Notes: a model not told the origin generated them from the sequence alone. Positions 11,163 through 22,949 are shown, counted from the stretch's first letter. The stretch is 64,000 nucleotides of DNA from Reticulitermes speratus (GCA_021186555.1 JAJKFL010000014.1:33042033-33106032), one strand, 5' to 3'. A program made the numbers and translations.

Positions 11163-11580
11163 ATTTTTCCATTACAAAGACGAATCAGTTAATGTTGTTT
11201 GGAGAAATAATCCCTACTTATTTTGAGAATCAGCCGATCCCGGTGGCCGCGCGGTCTAAGGCGTAGGTCTGCGGCCGTTCGCTTGCTGGGATTGCGGGTT
11301 TGAATCCTGCAGGAGGCATTTATGCTTGTCTCTTGTGAATGTTGTGTTGAACAGGTAGAGGTTTCTGCGATGGGCCGCTCCCTCGTCCAGGGGAGTCCTG
11401 CCGAGTGTGTATGTGTCATTGAATGTGATGAGGCGCATCTACAGTATGTAGGTAGAAGAGTTCAGACATAAAAAATTGAGAAACATTTCAAACAACAAAC
11501 AGGACTTACACCCTGTGGGAAAAATTCAGAATTAGTTTTATTTTGAAACAAGTGGCAAATGTATAGTTACATATGTTAAA
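11163..11580 (+). mobile_element. R5 repeat copy split by a SINE-1 insertion
   Basis: The left half (11163-11231) reads CCATTACAAAGACGAATCAG then TTAATGTTGTTTGGAGAAAT, matching the R5 core. The right half resumes at about 11480 with TTACACCCTGTGGGAAAAAT and GAAACAAGTGGCAAATG, matching the downstream R5 blocks (TGTGGGCAAAA and AGCAGGTGGCA). The material between is SINE-1. This ordering dates the SINE after the R5 copy. Confidence 0.65.
11233..11450 (+). mobile_element. SINE-1, near full length
   Basis: A tRNA-derived SINE. The A-box region is TGGCCGCGCGGTCTAAGG (about 11244) and the B-box region GGGTTTGAATCC (about 11297). The body runs through CAGGTAGAGGTTTCTGCGAT and GGGAGTCCTGCCGAGTGTGT to about 11450. 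The antisense frame (11419 down to 11189) reads as the SINE-derived peptide that, from memory, turns up as a spurious protein in insect gene sets. It is not a host gene. Confidence 0.8.
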
Positions 11581-12049
11581 CCTTCACTATACTGAAACTA
11601 TCTCAAAAATTGAATAAGTACTTAGTGCCATGTACGTTAAAATTTTGTTTTCAGTTCGATGCATTGCTTTTTAAGAAGTCAGTAAATTTCGATATGAACT
11701 TTATGCTTATTAGAAGCAATGATGGACACATATGTACCAAACTGAAATTATCCTACTATGACCTGTGACAAGAAATTTTATCCGTGTTTGCCGGGATCAA
11801 AGTGGGGACGGACAGATGGATATAGTCTGCTTTTACTTTATTCACACCATTTAAGTATATCATAGCGAACACTAGATTTTCATAATTACTTATATTCCTA
11901 CAAAATGAAAGAAAATTTTCACTCTTTTTTTTAACCAGTTCTTTAAATTTCTAATTCTTGTACGAATTTGTCACCAGCATATAAGCGTATACACAGGTAA
12001 TGATTTTTTAAGCAGAGAGACAAAAGTAACCCGAATTATGTACACAATT
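11581..12049. other. No recognised gene
   Basis: AT-rich spacer between two R5 copies. I saw no coding signature or tandem structure. Confidence 0.4.
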
Positions 12050-12215
12050 CAATTCGTACAGCGCAGTAAACACAATCCGTCTCCATTATAAAAACCAATC
12101 AGTTAATTGTGTAGGGAAAGATAACCTATTTTTTCCTGAGATTTATACAGAATACATAAATGCACTCTGAGGGCACAACGCATATTCTTATGTTAAACCT
12201 AGTGGTACGTGATGT
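12050..12215 (+). mobile_element. R5 repeat copy
   Basis: Ordered R5 blocks: CAATCCGTCTCCATTATAAA then AACCAATCAGTTAATTG, GGAAAGATAACC, TGAGATTTATACAGAATACA and CACTCTGAGGGCACAACGC, then TTATGTTAAACC. Same orientation as the copies at 160 and 44150. Confidence 0.65.
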
Positions 12216-13200
12216 AAACACTTGGCTTTAAAGATTTAATTAAACGGCAATGATCAATGGATGGATGCAAGGTGCTAGACTTTAGGAGAAAGACAGAACT
12301 ACAGAACTAGTTAAATATGTGTGATATGAACGAGTAAACAGAACAACCAGGAGTTGTTAAAACACGTTTTAAGCATAGAGGTAAGTAGGTTTCCGAAGAT
12401 GTTACTAATTGCATACCGGCAGCGTACCCAAGTAAAAGAACACAATACACGCGATGGAAATATGAATTCAGTGGACGATGGAATGTGCCAGAAGTGTTCA
12501 AGTGGAAGAAGAAGAATAAGAAGAAAAATAAACGTTCGTATTCTTACGGAACTTTCGATCATTCGTACACAGCCTGAACAAAATGGGTAGATGTTTGGAG
12601 GGCGGGAGTAAAAGGATCGAACTCGTAAAATTGGCTCTCCGCTTCTCTGGCCGTGGTTCTGCCGCCTGAACATATCCATATGGAGGAACACGCACCAAGA
12701 ACCCCAAACAACTAGGAGAGCAATACTCGCCCCCCTCCTTCCACCTTCCCCAGTGTGTAAGTGCCCAATACAGAGCCCACGCTTCTATCACCGCGTATAA
12801 AGCGATTGCTTATAAAAGTGAAACCAAACGTAAGGTAGAATTTGAATTTCGCTTCGTATTCTAGAGGTTCCCGCTTCGGATGTCGGAGAGGACCATCCAT
12901 ACTTAAAATTCTCTTCAGTCCTTACCACAACACATTGCGGTCTGCATGTCGACTTACAAGAGCCAATCAGATTTTGATAATGAAAACGTTTATATTTCTC
13001 AAGTAACTAGTAGAAAGGCTCGTTGAAATTCAGTGGGGAAGCATTTCTTTTGTATCTTCATTCTTCAACCCCTTTTTTAGATTTATGTATTCATCCCGAA
13101 CCTTTGTCTCATTTCCTTCTGTCTCAGTTAAAGAAATGTGAAAAAGTTACGTCTTTATTTTCAGAAGCACAGGTCCAAACGTAGGAGTTTCTACGTGCGT
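12216..13200. other. No recognised gene; one long antisense frame
   Basis: A 126-codon minus-strand frame (12691-12311) and a 97-codon frame (12791-12498) overlap here. Neither shows a domain I know. The block 12570-12790 is GC-richer than its surroundings. It may be an unrecognised repeat or unique sequence. Confidence 0.35.
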
Positions 13201-13227
13201 AAAGAACCCGTAAACGCACGGTACCTA

Positions 13228-13360
13228 AACATGGAGGCAGAACGTTCCTCCGACGTGTTAATACTTATCTACCTCACTACACGGTATCACATTCCTAAAG
13301 ACAGTAACATTCTTAGTAACCACTTCATCACTATGAGAACCTGCAATCTGAAGCATCACA
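13228..13360. mobile_element. FB MITE, right-arm fragment
   Basis: GGCAGAACGTTCCTCCGACG then TGTTAATACTTATCTACC and ACACGGTATCACATTCCTAA follow the same order as the right arm of the FB copy at 48640. The plus frame reads TTRYHIPKDSN, a variant of the FB signature peptide. The left arm was not found. Confidence 0.55.
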
Positions 13361-13769
13361 GTTTTCTCTTTACAGTTCTTGGTCTGTCCGCTCTCTCATC
13401 CTATGCTACACAACCCTCCGGATCACTGACGGTGCGAGCATATCCAGTTTGCCAAAAATTACGTTATTTTTTGAATACGGGCTATGGACAATGTCCAGAA
13501 ACTTAGTAACATTAAATGTAATATAACATCTTTAGAACCCGTTAGAACTGACTTGTGCTCGTCATTCCTCTTTGTAAAGTAATGAAAAGAAAACAAAAAG
13601 AGAAATGTCGTCAAATTCACTAATCCTCGGTCGCATCAGGAAGTGTTTTTATGAAGTTGGATCCACCTCTCCGGGTGTGTTTAGAATGTGACAACTCAGA
13701 CGGTATAAAACAGGTTCTCGTGTTGTAAAGGGACGTCTGACTCAACAGTGCCAGGCAGGGAAAATTGTA

Positions 13770-13965
13770 CTGGAGACGTTGACCCCCCCCCCCCTTCCCC
13801 TTTTGAAGATCCCGGGCTAGAAACTCGGTTTGGTTGCCGGTTACTTTGGCTGAGTTTTTAGTAGTTTTCTTTGTTGCTGCAAGCAAAGACTGGGACAGTG
13901 TAATAGACAACCACAATTTCGGTACATAGCCTTCCCAATTAGTAATTCTTGGACAAACCTGCCAT
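13770..13965. repeat. Poly(C)-associated dispersed repeat, copy 1
   Basis: A C12 run (13783-13794) is followed by ACTCGGTTTGGTTGCCGG, GACTGGGACAGTGTAATAGA and CCCAATTAGTAATTCTTGGA. The same order, C-run then CTCGGTTTGG, CTGGGACAG and CCCATAATTATCTG, occurs at 52839-53100. The family is not identified. Confidence 0.5.
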
Positions 13966-14214
13966 TCGTCACGACATAACGTATGAATTTGAGAAAGTGT
14001 AGCAAGAATCATTCAATTCGTGTCTCGAAGTGGGTATGAAAATATTCTGTTGATGAATATATGCAATAAAGTAGGCCACGAAAAGATATTTTAGACTCAT
14101 TAAGTCGGACGCAGAGGGAAAGTCCCATTTTGATTGCCAGTGTCCAGGTAACACGGTCTATTTTAATGTAGGCACAGTATAACCTGTAATTTGATTCTTG
14201 CTGTGGCAGAGGTG

Positions 14215-14410
14215 GTGTCTTCTCCGCACGTTCACACCGGTTCTGCAACACATTCAGTCTCCTATCCAATGGATACTGGGGAAAAACTGGCTACAGCTTG
14301 AAGCTGACCACTCTCCTCTATCTATTGCCGGAGTTAAGAGTTAACATCCGTTCCGCCATACGTCTTCGTGTCTTGGTGTTTAATTAAGCACGGGAACAAC
14401 TTCATACTAT
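14215..14410 (+). mobile_element. SINE-2 copy, 3' part
   Basis: Conserved SINE-2 tail: GAAGCTGACCACTCTCCTCT then TATTGCCGGAGTTAAGAG, CATACGTCTTCGTG and TTAATTAAGCACGGG. It is parallel to the copies at 23850, 43155 and 54020. The tRNA-like head is too diverged to read. Confidence 0.6.
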
Positions 14411-14659
14411 ACAAGTAAATGCAATGGAAAGGTGGCACGCAGCGCCATGGGCGTGGGTGATATTTCTGTACATCTGATTACAAAATCAATAAGTAGCAAC
14501 CCATTAGTTCTGTATCGAGAATTTAAGGATAATCTACTCGAAAATGAACTAAATAAATCAACAAAGGAACGTGTAACTGTCCGCTGCTCTTCACATAATC
14601 CAATCCTAGTACAAAACTGGAATTTGGAGAGTTTTACATAAAGACGAGTTTTATGACTT

Positions 14660-14920
14660 CTACTCTTTACAGAATGCTAATAGGACAAATTAAATCAAGG
14701 AAGTCGGGATGGGCGACGCATGTAGTATGCATACAGGTAATGAGACATGCGTACAAAACTTAGATCCGGAGCTACAGCTGAAGGATTTGTTTTGGATATC
14801 TAGATGTAGATGGGAGAATAATATTAAAAAATACACGTATTTTAGAAGAAGTTTGTGATTACAGTACTGGACTGTACTGGCCTTGGTTATGACACACTGA
14901 TGAGGTTTTGTGAACACTGT
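14660..14920 (+). pseudogene. LINE tail, heavily decayed
   Basis: The frame IKSRKSGWATHV (about 14686-14722) is a diverged form of the I-K-S-R-x-x-W-x-GHV block that opens the LINE tail at 6985. The later block GTAGATGGGAGAATAATATT matches the [14 protein letters not shown] stretch. Stops are frequent and no reverse-transcriptase domain is present. Confidence 0.55.
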
Positions 14921-15099
14921 TCTGATCTACTGGTTCTTTAAAATCGGAGGAATTTCTTGACTATATGCAGTTAATTTTCGCTACTTACACATATTGTCCA
15001 CATTGATACACCCCGAAAATTGTATCACGAAGTTGTAGTTTTTGTTGTATTTTATGAGAATGTAGTTCCTTACAGCGGCGATTAATCTTACATTCCAGA

Positions 15100-15275
15100 A
15101 GACTAGACTTCTGGAATTAACGCCGTGTAATTTAACAAATGGGTTTCAACTTGTAGATGTATGGCTACCTCTTTCCTAACGGAATGAGTTGCGAGATTTC
15201 AAGTTCCTTCAAAAAGTGGGTACGTACCGACCAAACGATACGGCGTCACATCTCAGAAGACTGTAATCTTTGGTA
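15100..15275. mobile_element. FB MITE copy
   Basis: The left arm AGACTTCTGGAATTAACGCC then GTGTAATTTAAC (from 15105) is inverted relative to the right arm CGATACGGCGTCACATCTCA then GAAGACTGTAATC (to about 15268). The right arm reads DQTIRRHISEDCNL in the plus frame. The element occupies the N-terminal half of the 95-codon frame at 15157, so that frame is not a host gene. Confidence 0.7.
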
Positions 15276-15774
15276 CATTTCTGCACGAGTAAAAATCAGA
15301 CCTGCATTGCATATAGGCAGATTATTTGTCACAAATTGTGACGCGGAACGTGTGGAAAATGTGTCATTTTTTGTGGTAATCTTGTTACGAAATCTTCGAA
15401 GGAACCTGATGTCTGCATCATCACTGACCTTTGAAATAAAGTAACGTTTACTATATTTCAGTCGTGGGATGCACGTGTTTTAAAATATGATATAAATCTT
15501 TACGTATACTAAATCTAAAGATGTTTTAGGTCTGTATAGCATTAACGTCCTGGTATTGCAGGCTAGAAGAACGTGAAGATTTCTGGCCCATAGATTTAAT
15601 TACACTTTACAGCTTGCACATACGGGCACACACATATAGAGCCAAGTTAAAACGCTCTTAACAATGATGTTACAATATGAATGGCTATTGTTACTGGACA
15701 TTTCTCGTGGCGTAGCGTTTTTCCACATCATTGTCCCTCTTTTTAAGGAGTTACCTTTGTTCGCGATCTGTACT

Positions 15775-16135
15775 TCTCACCAAATATTATTAAGGTGATC
15801 AAATGATGGAGAATGAAGTGGATGAGGCGTGTGATGATGACGGGGAAAGAGAAATGCACACTGGGGTTTGCTAGGAAGTTGTGAAGGAAAGAAATAACTT
15901 GGAAGACCTGCGGTCTTCAATGGGAGGTTTATGTTAAAAAACTGTATTTTAAAGAAACAGGACGGGGCGGGTGTTCTGGACTCGTCTGGCTCAGTATAGG
16001 GACAAGTGGCAGGCTGTTGTGAACACGGAAATGAACCTTCGGCTACCATAAAACATGGAGCATTTCTTGACTCTCTGGGGAAAGGTTAGCTTTTCAAGGA
16101 GGATTCAGCTCCATGGAGTTACGTAGTTTCTGGTG
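15775..16135 (+). pseudogene. LINE 3' tail with 3' UTR
   Basis: The plus strand begins PNIIKVIK then RMKWMRRVMMTGKEK, and ends QYRDKWQAVVNTEMNLRLP before a stop near 16050, the same C-terminus as the copies at 6955 and 56646. The 3' UTR runs to CAGCTCCATGGAGTTACG (about 16120). Frameshifts and stops interrupt the middle. It is 5'-truncated and inactive. Confidence 0.75.
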
Positions 16136-16374
16136 TGTGTTTGATGGACTGCAACCCTGCAAGGAAATGTGAGTTTCATCTTCTTGTGACTTCTGCTTTT
16201 ATTGGAAATTCATCTGTTCTGATCTCCCTCTGACAATATTAGGTCTTAATATTTTATATTACACAGCGAAAGGGTCTTTCGCTGGATTTTCTTTCGACAA
16301 AGCAATATAAATTCTTTTTAATTATGATAAAATTATGAATATATAGACAGGAGATCGTCATATGACGGGTTCTT

Positions 16375-16500
16375 ATAATATTCACGCGCTACTCCATGGT
16401 TTCTGCCACTGGTCCTTTCTTCATTTGTAGGGCAAACCAAGCGTTAATTTAATCCACCGGTGTGCTGCCATAATAAAACATTTCCTTTATCATATCTCGC
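16375..16500 (+). repeat. R6 dispersed repeat, copy 1
   Basis: CACGCGCTACTCCATGGTTT then a TGGTCCTTTCTTCATTTG block and GCGTTAATTTAATCCACCGG. The same ordered blocks occur at 47925-48180, where the first block is present twice. No coding content. Family not identified. Confidence 0.5.
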
Positions 16501-17790
16501 CGTAACCAGACAATAGTGACGTGTGTTGATGAGCCTTTCATAGTTATATAATTATTGCAGAAAATATTTAAATAACAATGAAGTTTTATTGAGAAGATGA
16601 TGTGTTAAATATGTGTTATAAACTAGTGTGTTTAATTCCCTTCTTTTTGTTATTCCAGTCCTTGGTTTTGTATTTCAACTTAATTTAACAATTTTTAAGC
16701 GTTCGAACCAGTTAAATAAGGTTCAAAATAATCTTGTGATGAATCCCTTATTTTTTTCTTTAATACCTGAAGGTGAAATTTTTCCAGTATTGGTAAGCCT
16801 CTTTTTATTCCCGAGAGCGAGACCTTTTAGGCTAAATGAGGTAGGCCTACATCGTCAGCTATTTTGCCTTACTTACATTTTAACACATCATTACGTGTGA
16901 TAGAAACCTCGTGGCGCGACCTCATTCCCGTAGACATATTTTAATTGTATTTGGCAAGGCACATGATGGAATCATCGTAAAAGTACCGCCAATGTTACAA
17001 GCTTCTCTTTATTTTCTGGTGAGTTACGACTTCCATAAAGACACACAAGTGCCTTCTTTTATTGTATAATCTGTTTAAAACTTCTTTCGCTCTTCCAGTG
17101 TTTGATAGTAGCTTGTAAGGGGCCCAATGAGTAGAACCCGTATATCTGATAACAGAAACCGACCCAATGTAGTAAACTGGTTTTGAAAGTATCCAAGAAG
17201 GTGGACAAAGTTCAAAATAATAGTCATGTTTAAGGTACTGCAGATTTTAAGTTGTTGAGCAAAGTTCCTTTCCGGAAACCAGGCTAGAACTTGAAGTGTT
17301 TCTGTTTACAACGAAGCTAATGTACAAACTACACCCTTTTAAACTTTCCGACACCACTCTACGTAAAACCCCGAACACTGTCCAAGAAGAAGTTAATGTG
17401 TTGGAAGTTTTGGTGGCGCTGGTTGGGGTTGGGGGGACAGGGAGCACGGAACAACGTATAGCTCCCCCTGTGAAACAAACATAACCCTTTAAGACCTTGA
17501 GATACTCTTTAGACCCAGAGCACATGAAAGAAATTTGTTGCCTTCCACTCATAAAGTTTAAGTAGTTGGACGCGATACATACGCACTAAAAAATTTAACA
17601 CACGTGTAAGTTTGACGTCAAATGGTAGCTGATTGTTTTTGTTGCATTTGTCAGGTAGGATTAAAGACAAAATGTGCACCGAAAAGATAAACATGCAACA
17701 TGCGCGCCCAAAAGTGGCAGAAGGCACGATTTTCTTATCATTTTCGTCACTAATATAATTATCTTTTGGGATGACGAGGCCATGTGTGTG
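16501..17790. other. No recognised gene
   Basis: Frames of 90 to 101 codons (16628 plus, 17552 minus) show no recognisable domain. The plus frame at 16628 is hydrophobic at its N-terminus, but composition alone is not evidence. No tandem repeat was noticed. Confidence 0.35.
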
Positions 17791-17794
17791 TGAA

Positions 17795-17865
17795 CCGTGC
17801 TGTAATGCTTCGGAGGAACTTGCCGCAGACACATTCAGGGTTGCAGTAGTTGGAGGGAAGATCTG
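17795..17865. mobile_element. Possible FB MITE fragment
   Basis: ATGCTTCGGAGGAACTTGCC then GCAGACACATTC resembles the FB core (GTTTCGGAGGAA followed by a CTGCC block), and the minus frame reads SAASSSEALQHG. Only one short arm is visible, so the call is tentative. Confidence 0.3.
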
Positions 17866-18009
17866 GTCATGTCGATAGTGAAAACCTGATATCTTACAAA
17901 TCGTTTAGCTGGCAAAAGGAAACGAAATGTGAAGAAAATGCATTATTTCGAAACATTGATTTTTCAGTTGTGGTACATATATAACGTAACTACGTGTAAT
18001 TGTCTTCAT

Positions 18010-18125
18010 CACCTGGGTCCTACTTGAGAAGCTAATAGTCTGTCAGTCTGTCAATAAATTGTCCGCATTTTATGGAATCTGGCTGTTATTTACCGTGTTT
18101 ACAAGAAACCTGCCAGCAGAAAGAT
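18010..18125 (-). mobile_element. LINE 3' tail fragment
   Basis: On the minus strand the frame reads AGRFLVNTVNNSQIP and a stop (stop at about 18074), equivalent to RWRALVNTVMNLRVP of the other tails. The 3'-UTR block CTTGAGAAGCTAATAGTCTG then TCAGTCTGTCAATAAATT follows on the lower-coordinate side. Confidence 0.6.
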
Positions 18126-18129
18126 TCAG

Positions 18130-20430
18130 TCTAGCACTACATCGTTCTCTTCTATATTATTATATTCTATCACATCAGCTGTCCGCCTGAACGGAGCTTC
18201 AGCTAACAGTCAGGGGATTGCCTGTTGCAAATTTTATTTACCACCGCTGTTCTATACTACAATGCATTGCACCTTTGCGACAAAATAGATATAAACCAAA
18301 AAGAAAGTAATATTTTAAAGGAATTTAAGAAGAACATAGGAAACAAATAATAGTTACACTATTACGTGGAAGACAGCATGTTTGGATATGTAACTATCTA
18401 GACACACATTGGTACAGGCTTGGAAAACTTTGCATCGCGACCTCATTAAATGCATTCCGCCAAGTAAATGAGCAAAATTTTGAACATACGCTTGAGTTGT
18501 GCTACTTTTCGAGCCTAGTATATTAAATGTTTTCGGGACTTGTGACACAATAACAAAGTGAAATACGACAAGAAAGTAATAAAAAGCTATTTTTTCCGTA
18601 AATGCGTTATTCGTAAATCCATCGTTTGTTGTGGTTAGTGAAGGAGTGGATTAACACAATTAACTTTGAAACAAGGAAATGTTAAAAGATTCTAAAGTTA
18701 CAGTTTCTTGCAAACATTATATGAATTAGAAAGAAATAAAAAGTAAAACTGTAATGAATTTTAGAATGATGCACAATATGGGGAATGCTATTTATTTTGA
18801 GCAGGTTTTTCATGTCTTTGTTTTTTAGTTCTTCGTAGGAGAATAAACATTTACTCGTACTGTTGAACTGCCTCAAGGTTCAGGTTACAGTTGTTATCGT
18901 GCCAAGTTCGTTTTTAATTTGGTACTGCTATTCATGACTGAAAATCACGAAAAACTAAATTCGCAACTCAAAAGTTTAATTCTTGCCGAGTAGCATTACT
19001 TAAAGTAAAAGGTTACTTACTTTATCACAAGAATTAGCACAAATTCAAATATCATTTAGAAAAGTGACGTAATATATTACGAAATTTAATCATACAACAG
19101 TAATTATAATTATATAATTATATTTTATTCAATTCAAGTTCATTTACGTGCTGACTCAACAGCCAGAGGTCCAATTACAGAAACAGCAAAAACTACATAC
19201 AATAAGTAACACTTGGAAAGGAAACATTAAAATCATTAAAAAGATGAAGTGATAAAATAATGGTCTCTAAAGACAAAATATATAATATTAAGTATTACGT
19301 GGATATTACAATAAAAATACAAAGGAGATACAAGACAAAATATAAAGAAAAGCAGAGTGGAGGATAATACCTAGAAAGTCGTTTAAAGAATAGAAGGAAT
19401 TAATAAACAGAGTGAATAACAATGAGCAATAGTATGAACCATAGAATAAGCAGTAGGTATTGAATCAAATAATATTAAATTTAATTACGTTATTTAGTGA
19501 GGTATCATGATTGAAAATATAGATTTTTCTACAGACAGCATTAGCCGCAGTAACACACCTGGCGACTGCGTACGATGAACACCAGGTTATAACAGTTATA
19601 GTCCCTTCCATATTACCTATTTATAATATCTTTATTTATATTACCCGTCAATTATAAAAACTGACGCCATTCCAAATATGCCTGTGAGAATAAAAGTCAC
19701 AACTCTGAAATACTTTTCCATGAAGAAAGATGACATAACCAGGAATGTGGCTTTTTTGCGATAACCAGTAGCAGGTCCTTCGTAGACAGTTGTTATTCTG
19801 CAAAACAGCGACATTCTTATTGATGCGGTATCAACCTAAGAGGAAAACGACATTAGTGCACTCTAGCAGAATCTTTTGAATTTACACTTTTGGCATTTTT
19901 CTGCATATAAATCCACATCTGAGAAATTCACGTCTGAGAAAATGAAAAATGGCAATTTCTTATTTATGCCACTTGTTGCGCAAAGGTGCAATATCTGGCC
20001 GCATTTGTGGTCAGCTGTGTGACGGACGTCGAAATTTTCTGAGTTGCTAAGAATTTTGATTGTTTGGTACCTTCGTTTATTTGACGCTTTTCGGCTGCAA
20101 AGCTTGCAGCTTCACGCTTTGACGCTTGGATTTGAAATGTAAGTCTGACAGAAGCTCTGCACTTTTCCACCCGATCTGCGCCTTGGTACGCCTCACACTG
20201 TAGGACCTAAGATGTTTCAGACAGTGACATGAGCGTACGATTCCTAGGCCGGTGCAGCTCGTACGGGGGTCTTCATTTGGCAAATGCTGGTGCTGATGCA
20301 AAAATTCGTGGCTTGTGTACGGGGACACAACCGCAATCGTTTAAGGCGTGAATCCGTCTTTGTGTTATTAGAGGAAGGGTAAGATGTAAATGAATAAAGT
20401 CTTGGTGGTTATAAGTGAAGTATAATTTTA
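18130..20430. other. No recognised gene
   Basis: Very AT-rich to about 19500, then mixed composition. Minus frames at 20170-19964 and 20328-20077 lie next to the basic ORF at 20686-20435 and could belong to the same decayed element, but no domain is visible. No tandem array noticed. Confidence 0.35.
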
Positions 20431-20434
20431 TTTA

Positions 20435-20686
20435 TCAAAGGCCGATGATAGGAGAAGTAAGATACATATGGCATAGTAGCGGCGCACTGGAAGTACTCGC
20501 GCCGGCGTTGACGCTCTCGGCTTTCTTACGCTCTCTATATAATCTGCATCGTTCGGCATTAGTCAATTTGGGCTTTTCTGATTCCTTTTGAATTTTTTTT
20601 TCCAATGATATACGTTTCTTACATTTCTGTTCATATTTCCTTTGCAATTTGTCGACATTATGAAAATTTTCTTCAACGCAGCACAC
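20435..20686 (-). CDS. Hypothetical 83-aa ORF with basic AERCRLYRERKKAE motif
   Basis: A minus-strand frame starting MCCVEENF has a Lys/Glu-rich helical segment (residues about 10-45) and the motif KPKLTNAERCRLYRERKKAE (about residues 38-57), followed by an Ala/Ser-rich stretch. Basic motifs of this AERxRxYRxRKK type occur, as I recall, near the N-terminus of some insect transposable-element proteins, but I cannot name the family. The frame ends with hydrophobic residues and no continuation was found. It is short and unsupported by neighbours, so it is probably a transposon remnant. Confidence 0.35.
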   Translation of the reverse strand: MCCVEENFHNVDKLQRKYEQKCKKRISLEKKIQKESEKPKLTNAERCRLYRERKKAESVNAGASTSSAPLLCHMYLTSPIIGL

Positions 20687-20689
20687 TTA

Positions 20690-22125
20690 TCGGCTTATAA
20701 CTTTACAAATTTTATTCTATCGGTTATTATTGCTAAGTAATATTGTAGGTCCTGTTATTCTCTACACATCGACACCAATTTCAACGTCCTATCTCTTCGC
20801 AATCCAAAGTTACACTGCCCAAACGCCGCGTGGCGTCGCCATTTACAGTGTTCACGCGCAAGCGCTACCCTCCCCCCCTCACCGCTGCACACCCCCACTA
20901 CCCACCATTTTATATACGGACATCAACCCTCTATCCAACAAAATTTAAATCATTACATTATCATTTATAGTTTACGAGATATAAGCGCGACAAATCTTGC
21001 CATTTTTTTGGTCGCTAGGGTTTTCGTAGAGACCCCCCTACACCGGACCGAATTTAAAGACGTATTCACGTCAAAACTGCAAAATATCAGCTACAGTTTC
21101 CAACAGTGTCAATAGAAGCAAGTGAAAGCACTCTGTTTCGGACATTGGTTTTCCATTTATAGTTAATGATATTCAGAATATTCGAGAAATAATAATTAGA
21201 CTATTGCTATTCCGCTCAGTTTGTCTCTGTCTTCCCCTCCTTCGAACTCGCTGATTAACTCAGTTACAACTCCTCTTGCTTTGCGCTGCTGGTCCCTAGA
21301 GACCGCCCGACACATTTATCCTTCACCGACCGTCACCCCAACTATTTCCATGCAAGTAACAGTGACACAAGTAGCTGTGGCATGTATCTGTGGCCTGCTT
21401 GACGTTTAGAAAAGGCTTCAAATGATGTTCGTATTGCGGATTTTTGCATCGTGCATTAAGGGTTTGTTTCGACGTTTGGGAAGAACGTACTGCCTCCGTT
21501 TTCAAGGCGAGAGTCTGGTTCAGACAGATGCTGAAGTAATTGTCAGAACCGACCAACCAACCAAAAACCTAACTGTGGGCGGAGATTTGCGCTTTTTAGT
21601 TAGCCTATTCTCACAATTTATTATCCACTTGAATCAGATTGTCACCCAGAAGATGTGAGCCGTACTTTCATTCGAAACGTCTGAACAGACGTTTAGTACA
21701 CGGTGTAAAAACCTCCAAAATGACCATAATTTTAGAACAACCGCCACGAAAACCTCAAAACCTGTAAAAAATGTTTGCTGTTACGACGACAGGTAATGTA
21801 GTCAGCCCAGGTACAGTAAACACTGCAAGTTACAAGAACATCCAGTGGGCAACCACATTTTGAAATACTCATATGCCCTCTTAATCTTTTTTTTTTCAGT
21901 TTGAAATGTAGATCATGTTTTGTAGTCGGAAGCCGTACTGTTGATTTATCAATAAATAATCACTAGGCATTTACTTTCATTTACACGACGTTGCATACTA
22001 TTCATTAAAATGAATGTAACGCAATTCATAAGCAGTTCCGCTTAAACACTTATGAGACAAAGAGCTTCTATCAGTAGGCTTGTTAGTCGCTAATTGTTCC
22101 ATGTACCAGGCTCGTATGCGTCTGT
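20690..22125. other. No recognised gene
   Basis: 20820-20900 is C-rich (CGCTACCCTCCCCCCCTCAC). At 21650-21715 CATTCGAAACGTCTGAACAG and GTACACGGTGTAAAAACC resemble an FB right arm but too weakly for a firm call. The remaining short frames have no known domains. Confidence 0.35.
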
Positions 22126-22129
22126 GGGG

Positions 22130-22200
22130 GATGTCAGAAATTCACGATTAGCATTTCTGAATTACGCTGGGTAGGTCATGTACGTATAATATAATATCGA
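22130..22200 (+). mobile_element. LINE tail fragment
   Basis: The plus frame reads ELRWVGHVRI (about 22161-22190), the RW-x-GHV motif that follows the reverse-transcriptase domain. Nothing else of the element is readable, so this is a short relic. Confidence 0.45.
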
Positions 22201-22609
22201 GGCGCGTACGGGTGTTTGCGTTCTTGACCCCACTCAGATGGCCGTATCATTTAATCCCCTGTGGTTACACTTTTTTTGTTTTTCACAATTGGGCACATAT
22301 TATAGAAGTTATTACTGTTATTGGGGTCCGTTAATATATTTCTTTGCAGAAATCATTATTTGTCTACATTGATTTTGTCTACATTAACTTTATCGGTCAT
22401 GCATAACCTCAGGTGTTCACCCCGTCGAAATTATTCTTTAATTGCTGACTTAAAAACAGTATTTTGTACAAAATTTGTAGACAATTTCATAATCCTAGAT
22501 AATCAAAAAATATTTAATATTATGATCTAACTTTTCTATTTTTCCTCTGATGTGAACCACATTGAGAAATGAGGCAGATTAGTTTCGCATACTATTGATA
22601 AGGATCTAC

Positions 22610-22880
22610 TATTATTGATTACTATTGACGGCAAAAATGGTAATCCCATAAATACACGTATGTTGTCATTTCTGTCCGATTTTAAGAAATCTTCAGTTTT
22701 CTCTATTCATTTTACTAAAACCCCCAATACAAAATTTTATGAAAATCCGTCCTTCTGGAACCAAGTGGTTCCATGTGGGTGGATTGACAGACGGGCAGAC
22801 ATGACGAAGCTAATGGTCGCTTTTGCAACTATTCGAAAGCAACTACTCGTAAAAAGAAAATGCTGCGATATTTCATTCGC
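22610..22880 (+). mobile_element. Arthropod dispersed repeat with VPCG-DRR-DMTKL frame
   Basis: The 93-codon frame from 22615 includes LSFLSDFKKSSVFSIHF, then KFYENPSFWNQVVPCGWI and DRRADMTKLMVAF. From memory, the second half closely resembles a translated repeat ('FHENPSSGSRVVPCG...DMTKLIVAFRNFAN') that is widespread in insect gene sets and is repeat-derived rather than a host gene. The element class is not certain. The frame is intact for 93 codons, but no start context or domain supports expression. Confidence 0.55.
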
Positions 22881-22949
22881 TCTTCGAAACGTGTAATTTG
22901 CCTAGGGCTGAATAAAATTAAACTATATGTTCTACAACATAGTACTGAC

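Noticed and set aside
13138..13506. 122-codon ORF as a possible gene
   Set aside because: Much of it is an FB right arm (TTRYHIPKDSN). The rest has no domain.
14432..14641. Transposase fragment (YREFKDNLLENEL)
   Set aside because: Superficial likeness to the mariner 'LWGxLKD' region, without the SPD motif or the C-terminal block.
18130..19500. Mitochondrial insertion, because of strong AT richness
   Set aside because: No mitochondrial protein, rRNA or tRNA motif could be read on either strand.
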